Positions 49,860 through 58,312 of a DNA stretch of 64,000 bases are shown here, piece after piece. The notes beneath the pieces are model-generated. The model was not told where the DNA came from. It made no database searches and was given only the letters and a program-made list of their open reading frames with translations. The position numbers and the translations under genes were made by a program. Positions within the stretch are counted from its first letter, which is position 1, and the number at the start of each line of letters is the position of its first letter. This stretch comes from DAOUET01 sp034430155 (GTDB lineage: Bacteria > Chloroflexota > Anaerolineae > Anaerolineales > UBA4823): NCBI GenBank assembly GCA_034430155.1, contig DAOUET010000122.1:1-64000 (forward strand). The letters run 5' to 3'.

Positions 49860-51197
49860 GTGACTATCGGGCAGAACGAGAAATGTAAGGGCATGTTTCG
49901 AAAACAGTTTCAACTCGGTCTAATACACGTGGCGGTTGCCATGACCCTGGTGCCAATTAACAGCACGCTGAACCGCGTTATGATCAAGGAGTTAGCCATA
50001 TCGGCGACCTTGGTGGCGATGTTAGCCTCGCTCCCCTATCTTTTTTCACCCATTCAAGTAGCGATCGGTTCGTTCGCCGACCGCCACCCTATTGGGGGGC
50101 TTCAACGCACGCCCTACATTGTCTTGGGATTGACTTTATGCGTTTTTGGCGTCGTGCTCTCTCCGCAAGCTGCTTTCTTAATGGTCAGCAACTGGTCGGC
50201 AGGCCTGGTATTGGGCTTGCTCTCCTTCGGGGCCTGGGGGATGGGGTTTAATTTCGCGACGGTCTCCTACCTCTCGCTGGCTTCCGAATTATCGGGGGAG
50301 CGCGGACGTGGTAAGACTATTGCGATTATGTGGTTTATGATGATCACCAGCATTATCATCACGGCCATCGGGTTGAGCCGCATGGTGGACCCTTATACCC
50401 CTGAAGCCATGCAACGGGCTTTCGGGTCGGTTGGATTGGTAGCTCTGGCCTTGGGATCTATAGGTCTGATCAAACTTGAACTTCGAAGTGATCTTAGCAC
50501 AGGGTTAGATGAGCCCCGGCATTCATGGGGCCAACTATTGGCTCACGTTTTGGGAAACAGGCAAGCCTCTTTATTCTTCATTTATCTGGTGATCTTATTA
50601 GCTGCTATACTTGGACAGGATATCTTACTCGAACCTTTTGGTGGAGAGGCCTTTGGTATGTCGGTCAAGAACACTACCCGCATTACCTCTATCTGGGGTG
50701 GCTGTGTTCTCCTGGCTTTATTAATTGCTGGATTTTTAGAGACCCGCCTGGGCAAGCGTCTGGTAGCTTTTTGGGGAGGCGTGATAGCCTTCTCCGGCTT
50801 TGCTCTGATCGCTTTCAGTGGAATTATCGTTCATCAAGATCTGTTCTACGCCGGTGTTATCCTGTTGGGATTGGGTACCGGGCTCTCGACAGTCTCCAAC
50901 CTGGCCCTGATGCTGGATATGACTACGGTAAGTAATGTTGGCTTGTTTATCGGGGCATGGGGGATGGCGAATGCTTTTTCCCGGCTGGTTGGCTCTGTGC
51001 TGGGAGGGGTGGTCCGGGATGTGGTGGCTGAAGTGCTTCTCACTCCAATTTTAGGCTATGTTGTGGTCTTCAGCATCGAAGCCGTCCTGTTGTTAATCTC
51101 CCTGTTATTACTGCGCTACATCGATATCTCTGCCTTTCGACGGCAGGTGCAAGAACCATCCATGCTTGAACGCGCGGCTTTGGCAGGCGAATCTTAA
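49860..51197 (+). CDS. PucC/BCD-family MFS transporter
   Basis: The 445-residue product has 12 predicted membrane segments and the markers of the PucC (BCD) family, including NSTLNRVMIKELAISATLVA near the N terminus and the loop GQDILLEPFGGEAFGMSV near residue 260, which in the family reads QDxLLEPxGGxxxGMSV. PucC/LhaA proteins act in light-harvesting complex assembly or bacteriochlorophyll delivery. Here no photosynthesis gene is adjacent. GTG 49860 or ATG 49893 could be the start; neither has a good Shine-Dalgarno. Tetrapyrrole or another hydrophobic substrate is possible. Confidence 0.85.
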   Translation: MTIGQNEKCKGMFRKQFQLGLIHVAVAMTLVPINSTLNRVMIKELAISATLVAMLASLPYLFSPIQVAIGSFADRHPIGGLQRTPYIVLGLTLCVFGVVLSPQAAFLMVSNWSAGLVLGLLSFGAWGMGFNFATVSYLSLASELSGERGRGKTIAIMWFMMITSIIITAIGLSRMVDPYTPEAMQRAFGSVGLVALALGSIGLIKLELRSDLSTGLDEPRHSWGQLLAHVLGNRQASLFFIYLVILLAAILGQDILLEPFGGEAFGMSVKNTTRITSIWGGCVLLALLIAGFLETRLGKRLVAFWGGVIAFSGFALIAFSGIIVHQDLFYAGVILLGLGTGLSTVSNLALMLDMTTVSNVGLFIGAWGMANAFSRLVGSVLGGVVRDVVAEVLLTPILGYVVVFSIEAVLLLISLLLLRYIDISAFRRQVQEPSMLERAALAGES

Positions 51198-51267
51198 TGG
51201 CTACTTCTAAAACGCCACCGGCGGTCTAAATATTATTTAATCCTTAAAAAAAGATTTCAGGTAGAAC

Positions 51268-51894
51268 ATGCCAGATGATTGGCTGAACCTAAGTGAAGTT
51301 TCCAAGTTATTGGGGGTACATCCCAGCACGGTGCGAAATTGGTCGGATAAAGGGCATTTGCCGGTCCATCGCACCAAAGGCGGGCATCGCCGTTTCCGGC
51401 GCGCTGAGTTGGAGTTGTGGATGCAAGCCCAACAGGTAAATGGCGCGGAAGAGAGCCAGCTAGTTGTTCAAAATGCTCTAAAACACACCCGCATCCAGAT
51501 TGGCGAAGGTCGCCTTGAAACGGAGGGATGGTATCAAAAGCTGGATGATGATGCCCGTGAGAAGTACCGCCGCAGCGGGCGGGCTTTGCTCCATGGGTTG
51601 GCAGGTTACCTTACTTCTGATGGCGATGCCGCTCAAGCAGAAGCGCGGGCCCTGGGTTATGAGTACGCCTCCAGAGGTTGGCGGTATGGTTTGAGTTGCG
51701 CCGAAGCTACTCACGCTTTCCTTTTCTTCCGCAACGTCTTATTGGATTCGATGCTGAGGGTCTACGAGGCTGCTTCTGTGAGATCGCCTCATGCCTGGAG
51801 TGGTATGTTCCGCAGAATCAACGCTTTCACAGACCAGATTCAGATCACGCTCTTAGAGACATACGATGCTTACCAGCGAGGCCCCTCACGATGA
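51268..51894 (+). CDS. MerR/excisionase-type HTH protein with RsbR-like C-terminal domain
   Basis: The 208-residue product has an N-terminal helix-turn-helix of MerR/AlpA/excisionase type: WLNLSEVSKLLGVHPSTVRN, then WSDKGHLPVHRTKGGHRRFR (residues 4-45). The C-terminal part (about 60-200) is all helical with GWRYGLSCAEATHAFLFFRN, which resembles the RsbRD N-terminal (globin-like) sensor domain of stressosome proteins. It may sense a ligand and regulate the neighbouring genes. Its stop overlaps the start of the next small gene (ATGA). Confidence 0.75.
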   Translation: MPDDWLNLSEVSKLLGVHPSTVRNWSDKGHLPVHRTKGGHRRFRRAELELWMQAQQVNGAEESQLVVQNALKHTRIQIGEGRLETEGWYQKLDDDAREKYRRSGRALLHGLAGYLTSDGDAAQAEARALGYEYASRGWRYGLSCAEATHAFLFFRNVLLDSMLRVYEAASVRSPHAWSGMFRRINAFTDQIQITLLETYDAYQRGPSR

Positions 51895-52034
51895 AACGCC
51901 GGAGTAAAAGGTTTATCGCTTCAAAGTGGTCAGAGCGGCTCGTGCCGGTGATCTTGGTGATCCTCCTGGTCGCTTTACTCGCAACGATAGCTTTGATCGG
52001 ATTGTCCGTTTTTGGCCTGCTACCGGCCCTATAA
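51891..52034 (+). CDS. 47-residue single-pass membrane micro-protein
   Basis: ATG at 51891 overlaps the HTH gene's stop as ATGA, so it is translationally coupled. The product starts MKRRSKRFIASKWSERL, a basic region, followed by a hydrophobic helix LVPVILVILLVALLATIALI and SVFGLLPAL. It would insert with the N terminus in the cytoplasm. The next gene starts 25 nt later. It may modulate the polytopic membrane protein that follows. No family recognised. Confidence 0.65.
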   Translation: MKRRSKRFIASKWSERLVPVILVILLVALLATIALIGLSVFGLLPAL

Positions 52035-52058
52035 ATTATGGGAAATATGGAGGATTTT

Positions 52059-52781
52059 ATGCATTACATCTCGATCTTTTCCACCCTAGTTGCATTCGCC
52101 TTTGCTGTCGCGGTTTTCAATCGCTACCGCCAGCGCGGCGGCGTTCACCTGTTGTTATGGGGGATAGGCTTGAGTCTGTACGGGCTGGGAACCCTGACCG
52201 AGGCGGTTATGATCTTCACCTTCAACTCCTTGGCTCTGAAGCTGTGGTATTTGAGTGGTGCTATGCTGACAGCCGCCTGGCTTGGACAGGGAACCATTCA
52301 CCTGCTGGTTCGCCGGGGCGCAGTGGCTCCCTCCCTAACCGTAATTTTGGCAGTGGTTTCTTTGATCTCGCTCGGATTGATCCTGGCCGCTCCTCTCACA
52401 TCTGCGACCCCTTCATACGATCTCAGCCAGCCGGTTTCTGCCCAGTACAAAGATATTCTAACCCGCAATAGTGCTATCATCTTGCTGACCATCTTGTTAA
52501 ACATCTATGGAACAATCGCTCTGGTGGGTGGGGCGATCTACTCGGCTTTTCTGTTCTGGCGCAAACGCGTGCTTGCCAACCGGTTAGTTGGCAATATCTT
52601 GATTGCAACTGGCGCGTTGATGCCAGCGATGGCTGGGACCTTTATCAAAGCCGGACTTGCGGATTGGCTTTATCTGAGTGAGTTCCTGGGAGTGGTGCTC
52701 ATGTACATTGGATTCTTGCAAGCCACGGCTCCCCGCTCGGTAATTGAATCGCAACCCTCAGCCTCTACCTCTACTTCATAG
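52059..52781 (+). CDS. Polytopic (about 7 TM) membrane protein
   Basis: I chose the ATG at 52059 (240 residues, MHYISIFSTLVAFAFAVAVF) because GGAGG lies 5 nt upstream; the earlier ATG at 52038 overlaps that site. About seven hydrophobic segments occur (residues about 2-20, 30-50, 60-75, 90-115, 135-160, 180-200, 205-225). The family resembles the 7TM N-terminal domains of some histidine kinases, without a kinase part. It probably works with the micro-protein and HTH protein upstream. A hairpin (52808-52837) follows. Confidence 0.7.
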   Translation: MHYISIFSTLVAFAFAVAVFNRYRQRGGVHLLLWGIGLSLYGLGTLTEAVMIFTFNSLALKLWYLSGAMLTAAWLGQGTIHLLVRRGAVAPSLTVILAVVSLISLGLILAAPLTSATPSYDLSQPVSAQYKDILTRNSAIILLTILLNIYGTIALVGGAIYSAFLFWRKRVLANRLVGNILIATGALMPAMAGTFIKAGLADWLYLSEFLGVVLMYIGFLQATAPRSVIESQPSASTSTS

Positions 52782-52807
52782 CGGGTTATAATTTTTGTTT
52801 TCTCTGG

Positions 52808-52837
52808 ACACACCCGTATCCATGCATACGGGTGTGT
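52808..52837 (+). terminator. 12-bp perfect hairpin after the 7TM gene
   Basis: ACACACCCGTAT (52808-52819) pairs exactly with ATACGGGTGTGT (52826-52837). The T-run is short, so termination is plausible but not strong. Confidence 0.6.
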
Positions 52838-52889
52838 TCGCGTCGGGCAATCGCCGGGCGTGTCTGCTTTCTAAAAGCACACTTGCGTG

Positions 52890-52895
52890 TATAAT
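52890..52895 (+). promoter_or_regulatory. -10 hexamer upstream of the DUF6391 gene
   Basis: A perfect TATAAT, preceded by TG one base apart (extended -10 like TGTATAAT). No clear -35. It gives a leader of about 15 nt before the ATG at 52915. Confidence 0.55.
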
Positions 52896-52914
52896 CATCT
52901 CAATGGAGGTAGTA

Positions 52915-53448
52915 ATGAGTATATTTGAATCTTATGTGGTACAGACTATTATCAATATGCCTTGGATATCAAGGGTGCGTCGAAATCACGGTTTAGAGCA
53001 CGCCACGCTTCACATCCTTTCGGAGCATCTTCCGAATACCAATCTTGCAGGGCATTCTGATGTAGGCGGTTTCTGGTTGCTGGGAGACGTGCCTCTTGAA
53101 ACTGTCCAGGAAGCTGTAGATGAAGCTTTACAACGCTTGCGCGCCGGCGAACAAAAGCTGGCCGTCCACGAGCGCTGTGGCACGAATTTTGTGACTGCTG
53201 GCATCATGGCCGGGTTAGCCGGTGGGGCAGCCATGTTTGGCGCTGGACAGCGGTTCCGGGATAAGTTAGAGCGCCTGCCTTTGTCGATGACCATGGCTAC
53301 CCTGGCTCTAATCTTCAGCCAGCCCTTAGGTTACAAGCTGCAGGAACGGATTACCACCTCGGGAGAGCCGGGTGACTTGGAGGTGATTGAAATTATCGCG
53401 AATAAGCAGGGTCGTCTCAACGCTTATCGCGTGGTCACAAGAGGCTGA
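52915..53448 (+). CDS. DUF6391 protein
   Basis: I chose the ATG at 52915 (177 residues) because GGAGG lies 5 nt upstream; 40 extra upstream codons overlap the hairpin and promoter. The product has PWISRVRRNHGLEHATLHIL near residue 15 (the HGLEHATLH motif is the family hallmark), VHERCGTNFVTAGIMAGLAG near 85 and a hydrophobic segment. Family function unknown; members occur in cyanobacteria and Chloroflexota. It ends 2 nt before holA, so the two are co-expressed. Confidence 0.8.
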   Translation: MSIFESYVVQTIINMPWISRVRRNHGLEHATLHILSEHLPNTNLAGHSDVGGFWLLGDVPLETVQEAVDEALQRLRAGEQKLAVHERCGTNFVTAGIMAGLAGGAAMFGAGQRFRDKLERLPLSMTMATLALIFSQPLGYKLQERITTSGEPGDLEVIEIIANKQGRLNAYRVVTRG

Positions 53449-53450
53449 GA

Positions 53451-54449
53451 ATGGCAAAAAAGCCTCCGGTGGTTTATTTGATCCACGGTGAGGATGAATT
53501 TTCAATCGCCCAGTTTGTCGCTGAAATTAAGGCCAAACTGGGCGATTCTGCCATGGCTGCAATGGATTACATTGAGCTGGATGGTAGATTAATTTCGATG
53601 AATGAACTGGTAACTGCCACGCAATCCGTTCCTTTCCTGGCAGACCGGAGACTGGTGGTGCTCAATCACCCTTTAACTTTCGCCAATAGGCTGTCTTCTA
53701 ACCAAATATTCCTGGACTACCTGGAAAATATCCCTGGCTCATCAGCTTTAGTCCTGGTTGAAAAGCGGACGCTGACAGATGAAAAGGACCGGGAAAAGGG
53801 AAAATTTCACTGGCTAGAAGGTTGGGCGATAAATGCGGGAAGACGGGCCTACCTCAGGTATTATGGTCAACGCAAGGGTAAGGAGATGTCCCGATGGATT
53901 CAAAACCGTGCCAGAGAATTAGGTGGCCAGTTTTCGTACCAGGCGGCTGATTTTTTATCTTCTCTGGTAGGTGAGGATTCCCGCCTTGCAGATCAAGAGA
54001 TCCAAAAGTTGTTGTCCTATGTGAATTTTCAGCGTACTGTTGCCCCTGATGATGTTGAATACCTTACCCCATTGGCTGGCGAGTCTAATATTTTTGAGAT
54101 GGTTGACGCCATGGGAAATCAAGATGGACCCCAGGCGTTAGGTATGTTGCACCGCTTGTTGGAAGAACAAGATCCGCTCTCGATTTTTGGGATGGTCGTC
54201 CGCCAATTTCGTTTACTTCTTCTTACCAGAGAAATACTGGATCAAGGTGGAAGTGAAGACGAAATTATGGGTTTATTGGCTATCCCCCGATTTGTCGCTC
54301 GTAAATTGAGTATCCAGGCCCGCCATTTCGATATGGCGACGCTAGATTCGGTTTATATTAAGCTGCTAGATGTGGACGAATCCATAAAAACTGGTCAGAT
54401 GGATGCCAGTTTGAGCCTCGACCTGGTGCTTGCATCAATTACGTTATAG
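53451..54449 (+). CDS. holA: DNA polymerase III delta subunit
   Basis: The 332-residue product has the HolA layout: VVYLIHGEDEFSIAQFVAEI at the N terminus, LADRRLVVLNHPL, SSALVLVEKRTLTDEKDREK and C-terminal LLEEQDPLSIFGMVVRQFRL and LDVDESIKTGQMDASLSLDL. Delta opens the sliding clamp as part of the clamp loader. It overlaps the tail of the minus-strand gene 54439-54717 by 11 nt. It starts 2 nt after DUF6391. Confidence 0.93.
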   Translation: MAKKPPVVYLIHGEDEFSIAQFVAEIKAKLGDSAMAAMDYIELDGRLISMNELVTATQSVPFLADRRLVVLNHPLTFANRLSSNQIFLDYLENIPGSSALVLVEKRTLTDEKDREKGKFHWLEGWAINAGRRAYLRYYGQRKGKEMSRWIQNRARELGGQFSYQAADFLSSLVGEDSRLADQEIQKLLSYVNFQRTVAPDDVEYLTPLAGESNIFEMVDAMGNQDGPQALGMLHRLLEEQDPLSIFGMVVRQFRLLLLTREILDQGGSEDEIMGLLAIPRFVARKLSIQARHFDMATLDSVYIKLLDVDESIKTGQMDASLSLDLVLASITL

Positions 54450-54717
54450 CTTCGCCGTTGACCCCATTGATTCCTATCCACAGATGGTTGGGGAGTACGG
54501 TCTGGTTTGATCGAACTTCAACGTTGCCGGCTTTATAGGTAGTTGCTTCTTTTTGGTTCTCGGAGTGATTTTCTCTCTTTGGGAGCATACAGGGGTGGAC
54601 AAAGCATATATTGGGGCGTTTACCGTATTTTTGGAAATAATAGACGGAAGCGGTTTCAATTTTCGTGATCAGGTCTGTTTGTTTATCGTTGTCGAACCAT
54701 AACATGCCGATTTTCAT
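54439..54717 (-). CDS. Small conserved-looking protein paired with the FtsK-like gene
   Basis: The 92-residue product starts MKIGMLWFDNDKQTDLITKI, followed by YYFQKYGKRPNICFVHPCML and ends with TVLPNHLWIGINGVN. The pattern (short alpha/beta, invariant-looking WFDND, CFVHP, LPNHLWIG) looks like a conserved family I have seen in Chloroflexota, function unknown. It lies 17 nt after the FtsK-like gene, in the same direction, so the two form a unit behind the dyad-bearing promoter at 55620-55648. Confidence 0.65.
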   Translation of the reverse strand: MKIGMLWFDNDKQTDLITKIETASVYYFQKYGKRPNICFVHPCMLPKRENHSENQKEATTYKAGNVEVRSNQTVLPNHLWIGINGVNGEAIT

Positions 54718-54734
54718 GTTAGCGCTCCTCTTGA

Positions 54735-55565
54735 TTAATAACTTACCGTAGGAACGGAAAATCTTACGAATTCGTTTCTCAGCTTCAAGCCGAAATGATT
54801 AACAGGCAGTTTAGCACTGCTTGGCGCGAATTCTTTTGATAATGGATGCAATCCCATTTTATTTCCGAGAATTCTGGTTTTGAATGCAGAAGCGATTGTA
54901 GGATGAATAACTGCCATGTCACCGGGATTAACAGTTGCAATGGTGAATATCTGAGATTTCGGTCCAGCCTTGATCAACTGTTTTAAGTAGATAATGACAT
55001 CGCCATCCAGGTTGTCCGATGCAAAATAAGCCAAATCATCGATAGCCAGGACCATGGCGGGACCCCGTTGTCGTCCACTACGCCTTTGTTCAGCAATGGC
55101 ACTCAACTGAATGATTAATTCACTGCTTTCCCGTAGATAGGGAGAGCAGGATTTTACACAATGAGGTTGCTGGCGTAATGAACCCATCTTATCGAGATCC
55201 GGAGAAATAAGTATAAAACTCACTTCTTTTGGGCTGTTTATCTCGACAAGAGACCACAAGATCGATTTGAGTAGATTCGTCTTTCCACCATCCGGAGCGG
55301 CTAGGATCATTACCGATCCAGATATTGGATCGGTCAAGTCGAGAAGAATCGGCAAATTATCCTCACAGAGCCCGAAGATAGCGGATTGGATTGGAAAGGG
55401 TCCAAAGTCATCCATTAATTGGGTGAGGGTCAATGAAATGTTCGAGGTCGTTTCAGCCTGGGCATAAGCGCCACCCATATGCAATGGATGGTTTCTTGCC
55501 TCATCCACTGCAACCTCTGAGGTGTATTTATCAACCACCTGAAGGGCAAAATCATATTTATTCAT
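54735..55565 (-). CDS. Short FtsK/SpoIIIE-like ATPase, likely damage-inducible
   Basis: The 276-residue product has the ATPase core of FtsK-like translocases: Walker A AAPDGGKTN at residues 89-97 (first Gly replaced by Ala), Walker B MVLAIDDLAYF near 175, and a following IYLKQLIKAGPKSQIF where FtsK has its LAQxxRxxGIH helix. It lacks membrane segments and the gamma domain. It has its own consensus promoter with a LexA-like dyad, so it may be part of the DNA damage response. The partner is the 92-residue protein downstream. Confidence 0.72.
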   Translation of the reverse strand: MNKYDFALQVVDKYTSEVAVDEARNHPLHMGGAYAQAETTSNISLTLTQLMDDFGPFPIQSAIFGLCEDNLPILLDLTDPISGSVMILAAPDGGKTNLLKSILWSLVEINSPKEVSFILISPDLDKMGSLRQQPHCVKSCSPYLRESSELIIQLSAIAEQRRSGRQRGPAMVLAIDDLAYFASDNLDGDVIIYLKQLIKAGPKSQIFTIATVNPGDMAVIHPTIASAFKTRILGNKMGLHPLSKEFAPSSAKLPVNHFGLKLRNEFVRFSVPTVSY

Positions 55566-55596
55566 GGAGATAAAATCCGAAAATTGAGTTTTAGCA

Positions 55597-55608
55597 AAAC
55601 AAATGTTC
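55597..55608 (-). promoter_or_regulatory. Second GAAC-N4-GTTC-like half-dyad
   Basis: AAACAAATGTTC, one mismatch from GAAC-N4-GTTC, lies 31 bp downstream of the first dyad, within the leader of the FtsK-like gene. Confidence 0.45.
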
Positions 55609-55619
55609 TAGTTGGTTTG

Positions 55620-55648
55620 ATTATACACGAACATTTGTTCTATGTCAA
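55620..55648 (-). promoter_or_regulatory. Perfect consensus promoter with a LexA-like dyad in its spacer
   Basis: On the minus strand TTGACA (55648-55643), a 17-nt spacer and TATAAT (55625-55620) form a perfect sigma70 promoter. The spacer contains GAAC-AAAT-GTTC (55640-55629), which matches the GAAC-N4-GTTC core of Bacillus/actinobacterial LexA (SOS) boxes. A repressor there would block polymerase completely. It serves the FtsK-like gene at 55565. Confidence 0.78.
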
Positions 55649-55808
55649 GGATTTTCTTGACTGAATCACATTACATACAGATGCAAATACCGTGCCTATT
55701 TTTCAGTATGATGTCAACATACCAGACAGCGTGCACCAACACCGTCAATCCTTATTTCAATCCGGTGACTTTAAGCCAATGTTAAATTAGATATGTAATG
55801 TGGGATAT

Positions 55809-57050
55809 CTAAATTTTTCTCCAAACACTGATGGATTCGATGTGGTAGGTCTGGGGAAAGACGTCGAACGGCGTAATCTGTAGCGGCTTATAGCCCCCCT
55901 GGTACAAGCGGCGCGCATCCCGTGCTAAGGTGGCCGGGTCGCAAGAAATATAAGTGATTTGATCAGCGTTAAACTCCAGAATGGTTTCCATGGTTTGCCT
56001 CTCCAGGCCACGACGGGGAGGGTCCATGATGATTACCTGGGGCTTGAGATCCAAATCTTGTAGGACCTCTTCGACCTCTGCCTGGTATAAATCCACATTA
56101 GAAAATTCATCCAGGTTATAGGTGAAATCATCGCAGGCGCTTTCAGAAGATTCCACACAAATGAGCCTACCTGCTATCGGTGCGATAAAGGCACTGAATA
56201 AACCTGCTCCAGCGTACAGTTCTAGGACTGTGGCATTGGGAGAAAGTGACAGCCCTTTTATCACATGAGCGACCAGCGCAGCAGCCATGGGAGTGTTGAC
56301 CTGGAAAAATGATTCGGCTGACACACGAAATACCCTTTCCAGCACCTTCATCGTAAGATACTGGCTGCCAGCCAGAACTTGGCTGCCAGCCGGGCTAAGG
56401 TGTACAACAGATACGCTCAAATCCTCCACCAAGAACTCAGGCAGGTCGGGAACCTCGCTTTCTAAGACCACCAAAGCCTGGTCATCTGCACCGGCCCTCA
56501 GGTGAATGCGTTGTAACCCATGGATAGGCTCGATATCTAATAATGGCCATAAAGAATTGAGCGCTCTTTCTGGCAGGTGACATTCTGAAATAGGGAAGGC
56601 TTGCTTGGTATTCGCTTTGTAGTAACCTAAGTTCCCCTCAGGAGTGAGATGAAATTGGATATGATTGCGGTAATAGAACGAAAGGGGAGAAGCAACGGCA
56701 GGTTCAACCGGCGGGTTTGCCAGGTTTCCGAGCCGTTCTAACTGGTCGGTCAGGATCCCTCTTTTCGCAGTCAGTTGATCTTCATACGGCATGTGTTGGT
56801 AATGGCAACCACCGCATAAGCCAAAGTGGGTGCAGCGGGGCGTGATCCGCCCCCCGGATGGCTCTAAAACCTGCAGCAGCTCAGCCCTGGCGTAGCTGCT
56901 TTTTTCCTCAACCAGGCGTAAGCGTACTTTCTCACCGGGGAGGCCAAAAGGCACGAATACAGCCCGTCCATCCGGCAGCCTCCCCAGGCATTCCCCTCCG
57001 TAGGTGAATGTAGTTAGGACGACCTGAAAGGTTAGCTGGTCGTTTGCCAT
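55809..57050 (-). CDS. rlmD: RlmD/RumA-type 23S rRNA uracil-C5 methyltransferase
   Basis: The 413-residue product has an N-terminal TRAM domain, the iron-sulfur Cys cluster CTHFGLCGGCHYQHM (about residues 72-86), SFFQVNTPMAAALVAHVIKG, the SAM site VLELYAGAGLFSAFIA near 277 and the catalytic Cys in ITYISCDPATLARDARRL near 375. It methylates U1939-type uridines in 23S rRNA, or U54 in tRNA in some relatives. It lies 2 nt after the class V aminotransferase, so the pair is co-transcribed. Confidence 0.9.
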   Translation of the reverse strand: MANDQLTFQVVLTTFTYGGECLGRLPDGRAVFVPFGLPGEKVRLRLVEEKSSYARAELLQVLEPSGGRITPRCTHFGLCGGCHYQHMPYEDQLTAKRGILTDQLERLGNLANPPVEPAVASPLSFYYRNHIQFHLTPEGNLGYYKANTKQAFPISECHLPERALNSLWPLLDIEPIHGLQRIHLRAGADDQALVVLESEVPDLPEFLVEDLSVSVVHLSPAGSQVLAGSQYLTMKVLERVFRVSAESFFQVNTPMAAALVAHVIKGLSLSPNATVLELYAGAGLFSAFIAPIAGRLICVESSESACDDFTYNLDEFSNVDLYQAEVEEVLQDLDLKPQVIIMDPPRRGLERQTMETILEFNADQITYISCDPATLARDARRLYQGGYKPLQITPFDVFPQTYHIESISVWRKI

Positions 57051-57052
57051 AA

Positions 57053-58117
57053 CTAGGCCAAGAATTCGTTCATACTTGCTAAAAGTGTCTCAATATGCTC
57101 CAATTGTGTCTCGCCCATATGGGCAATACGAAAGGTTTTACCCTTCAAAGAACCATAGCCGTTGGCGATGCGCATATCGTGCGCCATGAGGAATTCGTTC
57201 AGGCGGTAAAAGTCGAGATTTAAGGTGTTGGTGACTGTCGTCACCGTCTGCGAACGGTAGCCGGCTGCAGCAAATAGACCTAACCCATGTGCCAGTGACC
57301 AATCTTGGACGCGGCTCGCCATGTCGCTATGTCGTTTGAAGCGGACTTCTAATCCTTCACCCAGGATGCGTTCGAGCTGCACGTCAAGGGCAAAGATCAA
57401 GGATAAAGCCGGCGTAGCAGGCGTAGAATCCTTGTTCAGGTGTTTTTCCATCCTTACCAGATCGAAATACCAGCCCCGGTTGGGCACCCCTTGTGCGTAA
57501 GCCATGGCCCGATCTGATACCGCAGCCAGCGCCAATCCGGGTGGCAGAGCCAGGCATTTCTGCGAGGAAGTAAGCAGCAAATCCAAGCCCCAGGCATCCA
57601 TCTCGATCTTTACCCCACCCAAAGAGGAGACTGCATCCACGCAAATCAGGGTGTCCGGGCTAAATTCGTGGACGGTTGCGGCAATCTGCTCCACCGGATT
57701 TTGCACACCAGTGGAGGTCTCATTGTGAACCAGGGTGATGACCTCATATTGTTTCTTGCGCAGCGCTTCGGCCACAGCCTCAGGTAGGAGCGGTTGGCCC
57801 CATTCCACTTCCAAGAGGTCAGCCTGTTTACCGTTTGTTTGGGCGACTTCATACCAGCGTTTTCCAAATGCCCCGTTTACGCAAGAGAGCACAGTTTGTT
57901 TAGCCAAATTTCGGACAGCTGCCTCTTGCAAACCGGTTCCCGAGGCAGTTGTGATGAACACGCGCCTATTGGTAAAGAAAAGATTGCGAGCCTTTTCTGA
58001 GCAGCGTTGAAAGATCTCTTCAAATTCCTTGCTGCGGTGAGGCAGCATGGGTTGGGCCTGAGCAGCCAGCACTGCGGGGTTAACGTCCACTGGGCCGGGG
58101 ACAAACATAGGTGACAT
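57053..58117 (-). CDS. Class V PLP-dependent aminotransferase (serine/alanine-glyoxylate type)
   Basis: The 354-residue product starts MSPMFVPGPVDVNPAVLAAQ, has LPHRSKEFEEIFQRC, VHNETSTGVQNPVEQIAATV, DAVSSLGGVKIEMDAWGLDL and the PLP lysine in TSSQKCLALPPGLALAAV (around residue 185). These define the alanine-glyoxylate/serine-pyruvate aminotransferase group, near SerC-like and SgaA enzymes. GGAGG lies 6 nt before the ATG. It is divergent from the peptidase at 58313. Confidence 0.9.
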   Translation of the reverse strand: MSPMFVPGPVDVNPAVLAAQAQPMLPHRSKEFEEIFQRCSEKARNLFFTNRRVFITTASGTGLQEAAVRNLAKQTVLSCVNGAFGKRWYEVAQTNGKQADLLEVEWGQPLLPEAVAEALRKKQYEVITLVHNETSTGVQNPVEQIAATVHEFSPDTLICVDAVSSLGGVKIEMDAWGLDLLLTSSQKCLALPPGLALAAVSDRAMAYAQGVPNRGWYFDLVRMEKHLNKDSTPATPALSLIFALDVQLERILGEGLEVRFKRHSDMASRVQDWSLAHGLGLFAAAGYRSQTVTTVTNTLNLDFYRLNEFLMAHDMRIANGYGSLKGKTFRIAHMGETQLEHIETLLASMNEFLA

Positions 58118-58299
58118 TAATACCTCCTTTGGATGGTTAACAACCTTCCGAGATGGGGTCCTTTTGCATCAATGATCCTGAACGATAAGAAGGCCATAAC
58201 CCCTGCACACCAGCCCTTTTCTTGTTGATCATAGTCGTTTTTCTGGACATAATTGTACCAGCAGCCCATAATATGGCTGAGAGATGATTGCAGAGGCTG

Positions 58300-58305
58300 T
58301 ATAAT
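58300..58305 (+). promoter_or_regulatory. -10 hexamer 7 nt before the GTG start of the peptidase
   Basis: TATAAT is followed by TACCTGC and GTG. No Shine-Dalgarno is present, so the transcript is probably leaderless with the start codon at the 5' end. Confidence 0.55.
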
Positions 58306-58312
58306 TACCTGC

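Noticed and set aside
41081..51197. Chelatase plus PucC gene read as proof of phototrophy
   Set aside because: The chelatase fusion also fits cobalt chelation or a MoxR-like role, and no reaction-centre or bch genes are visible.
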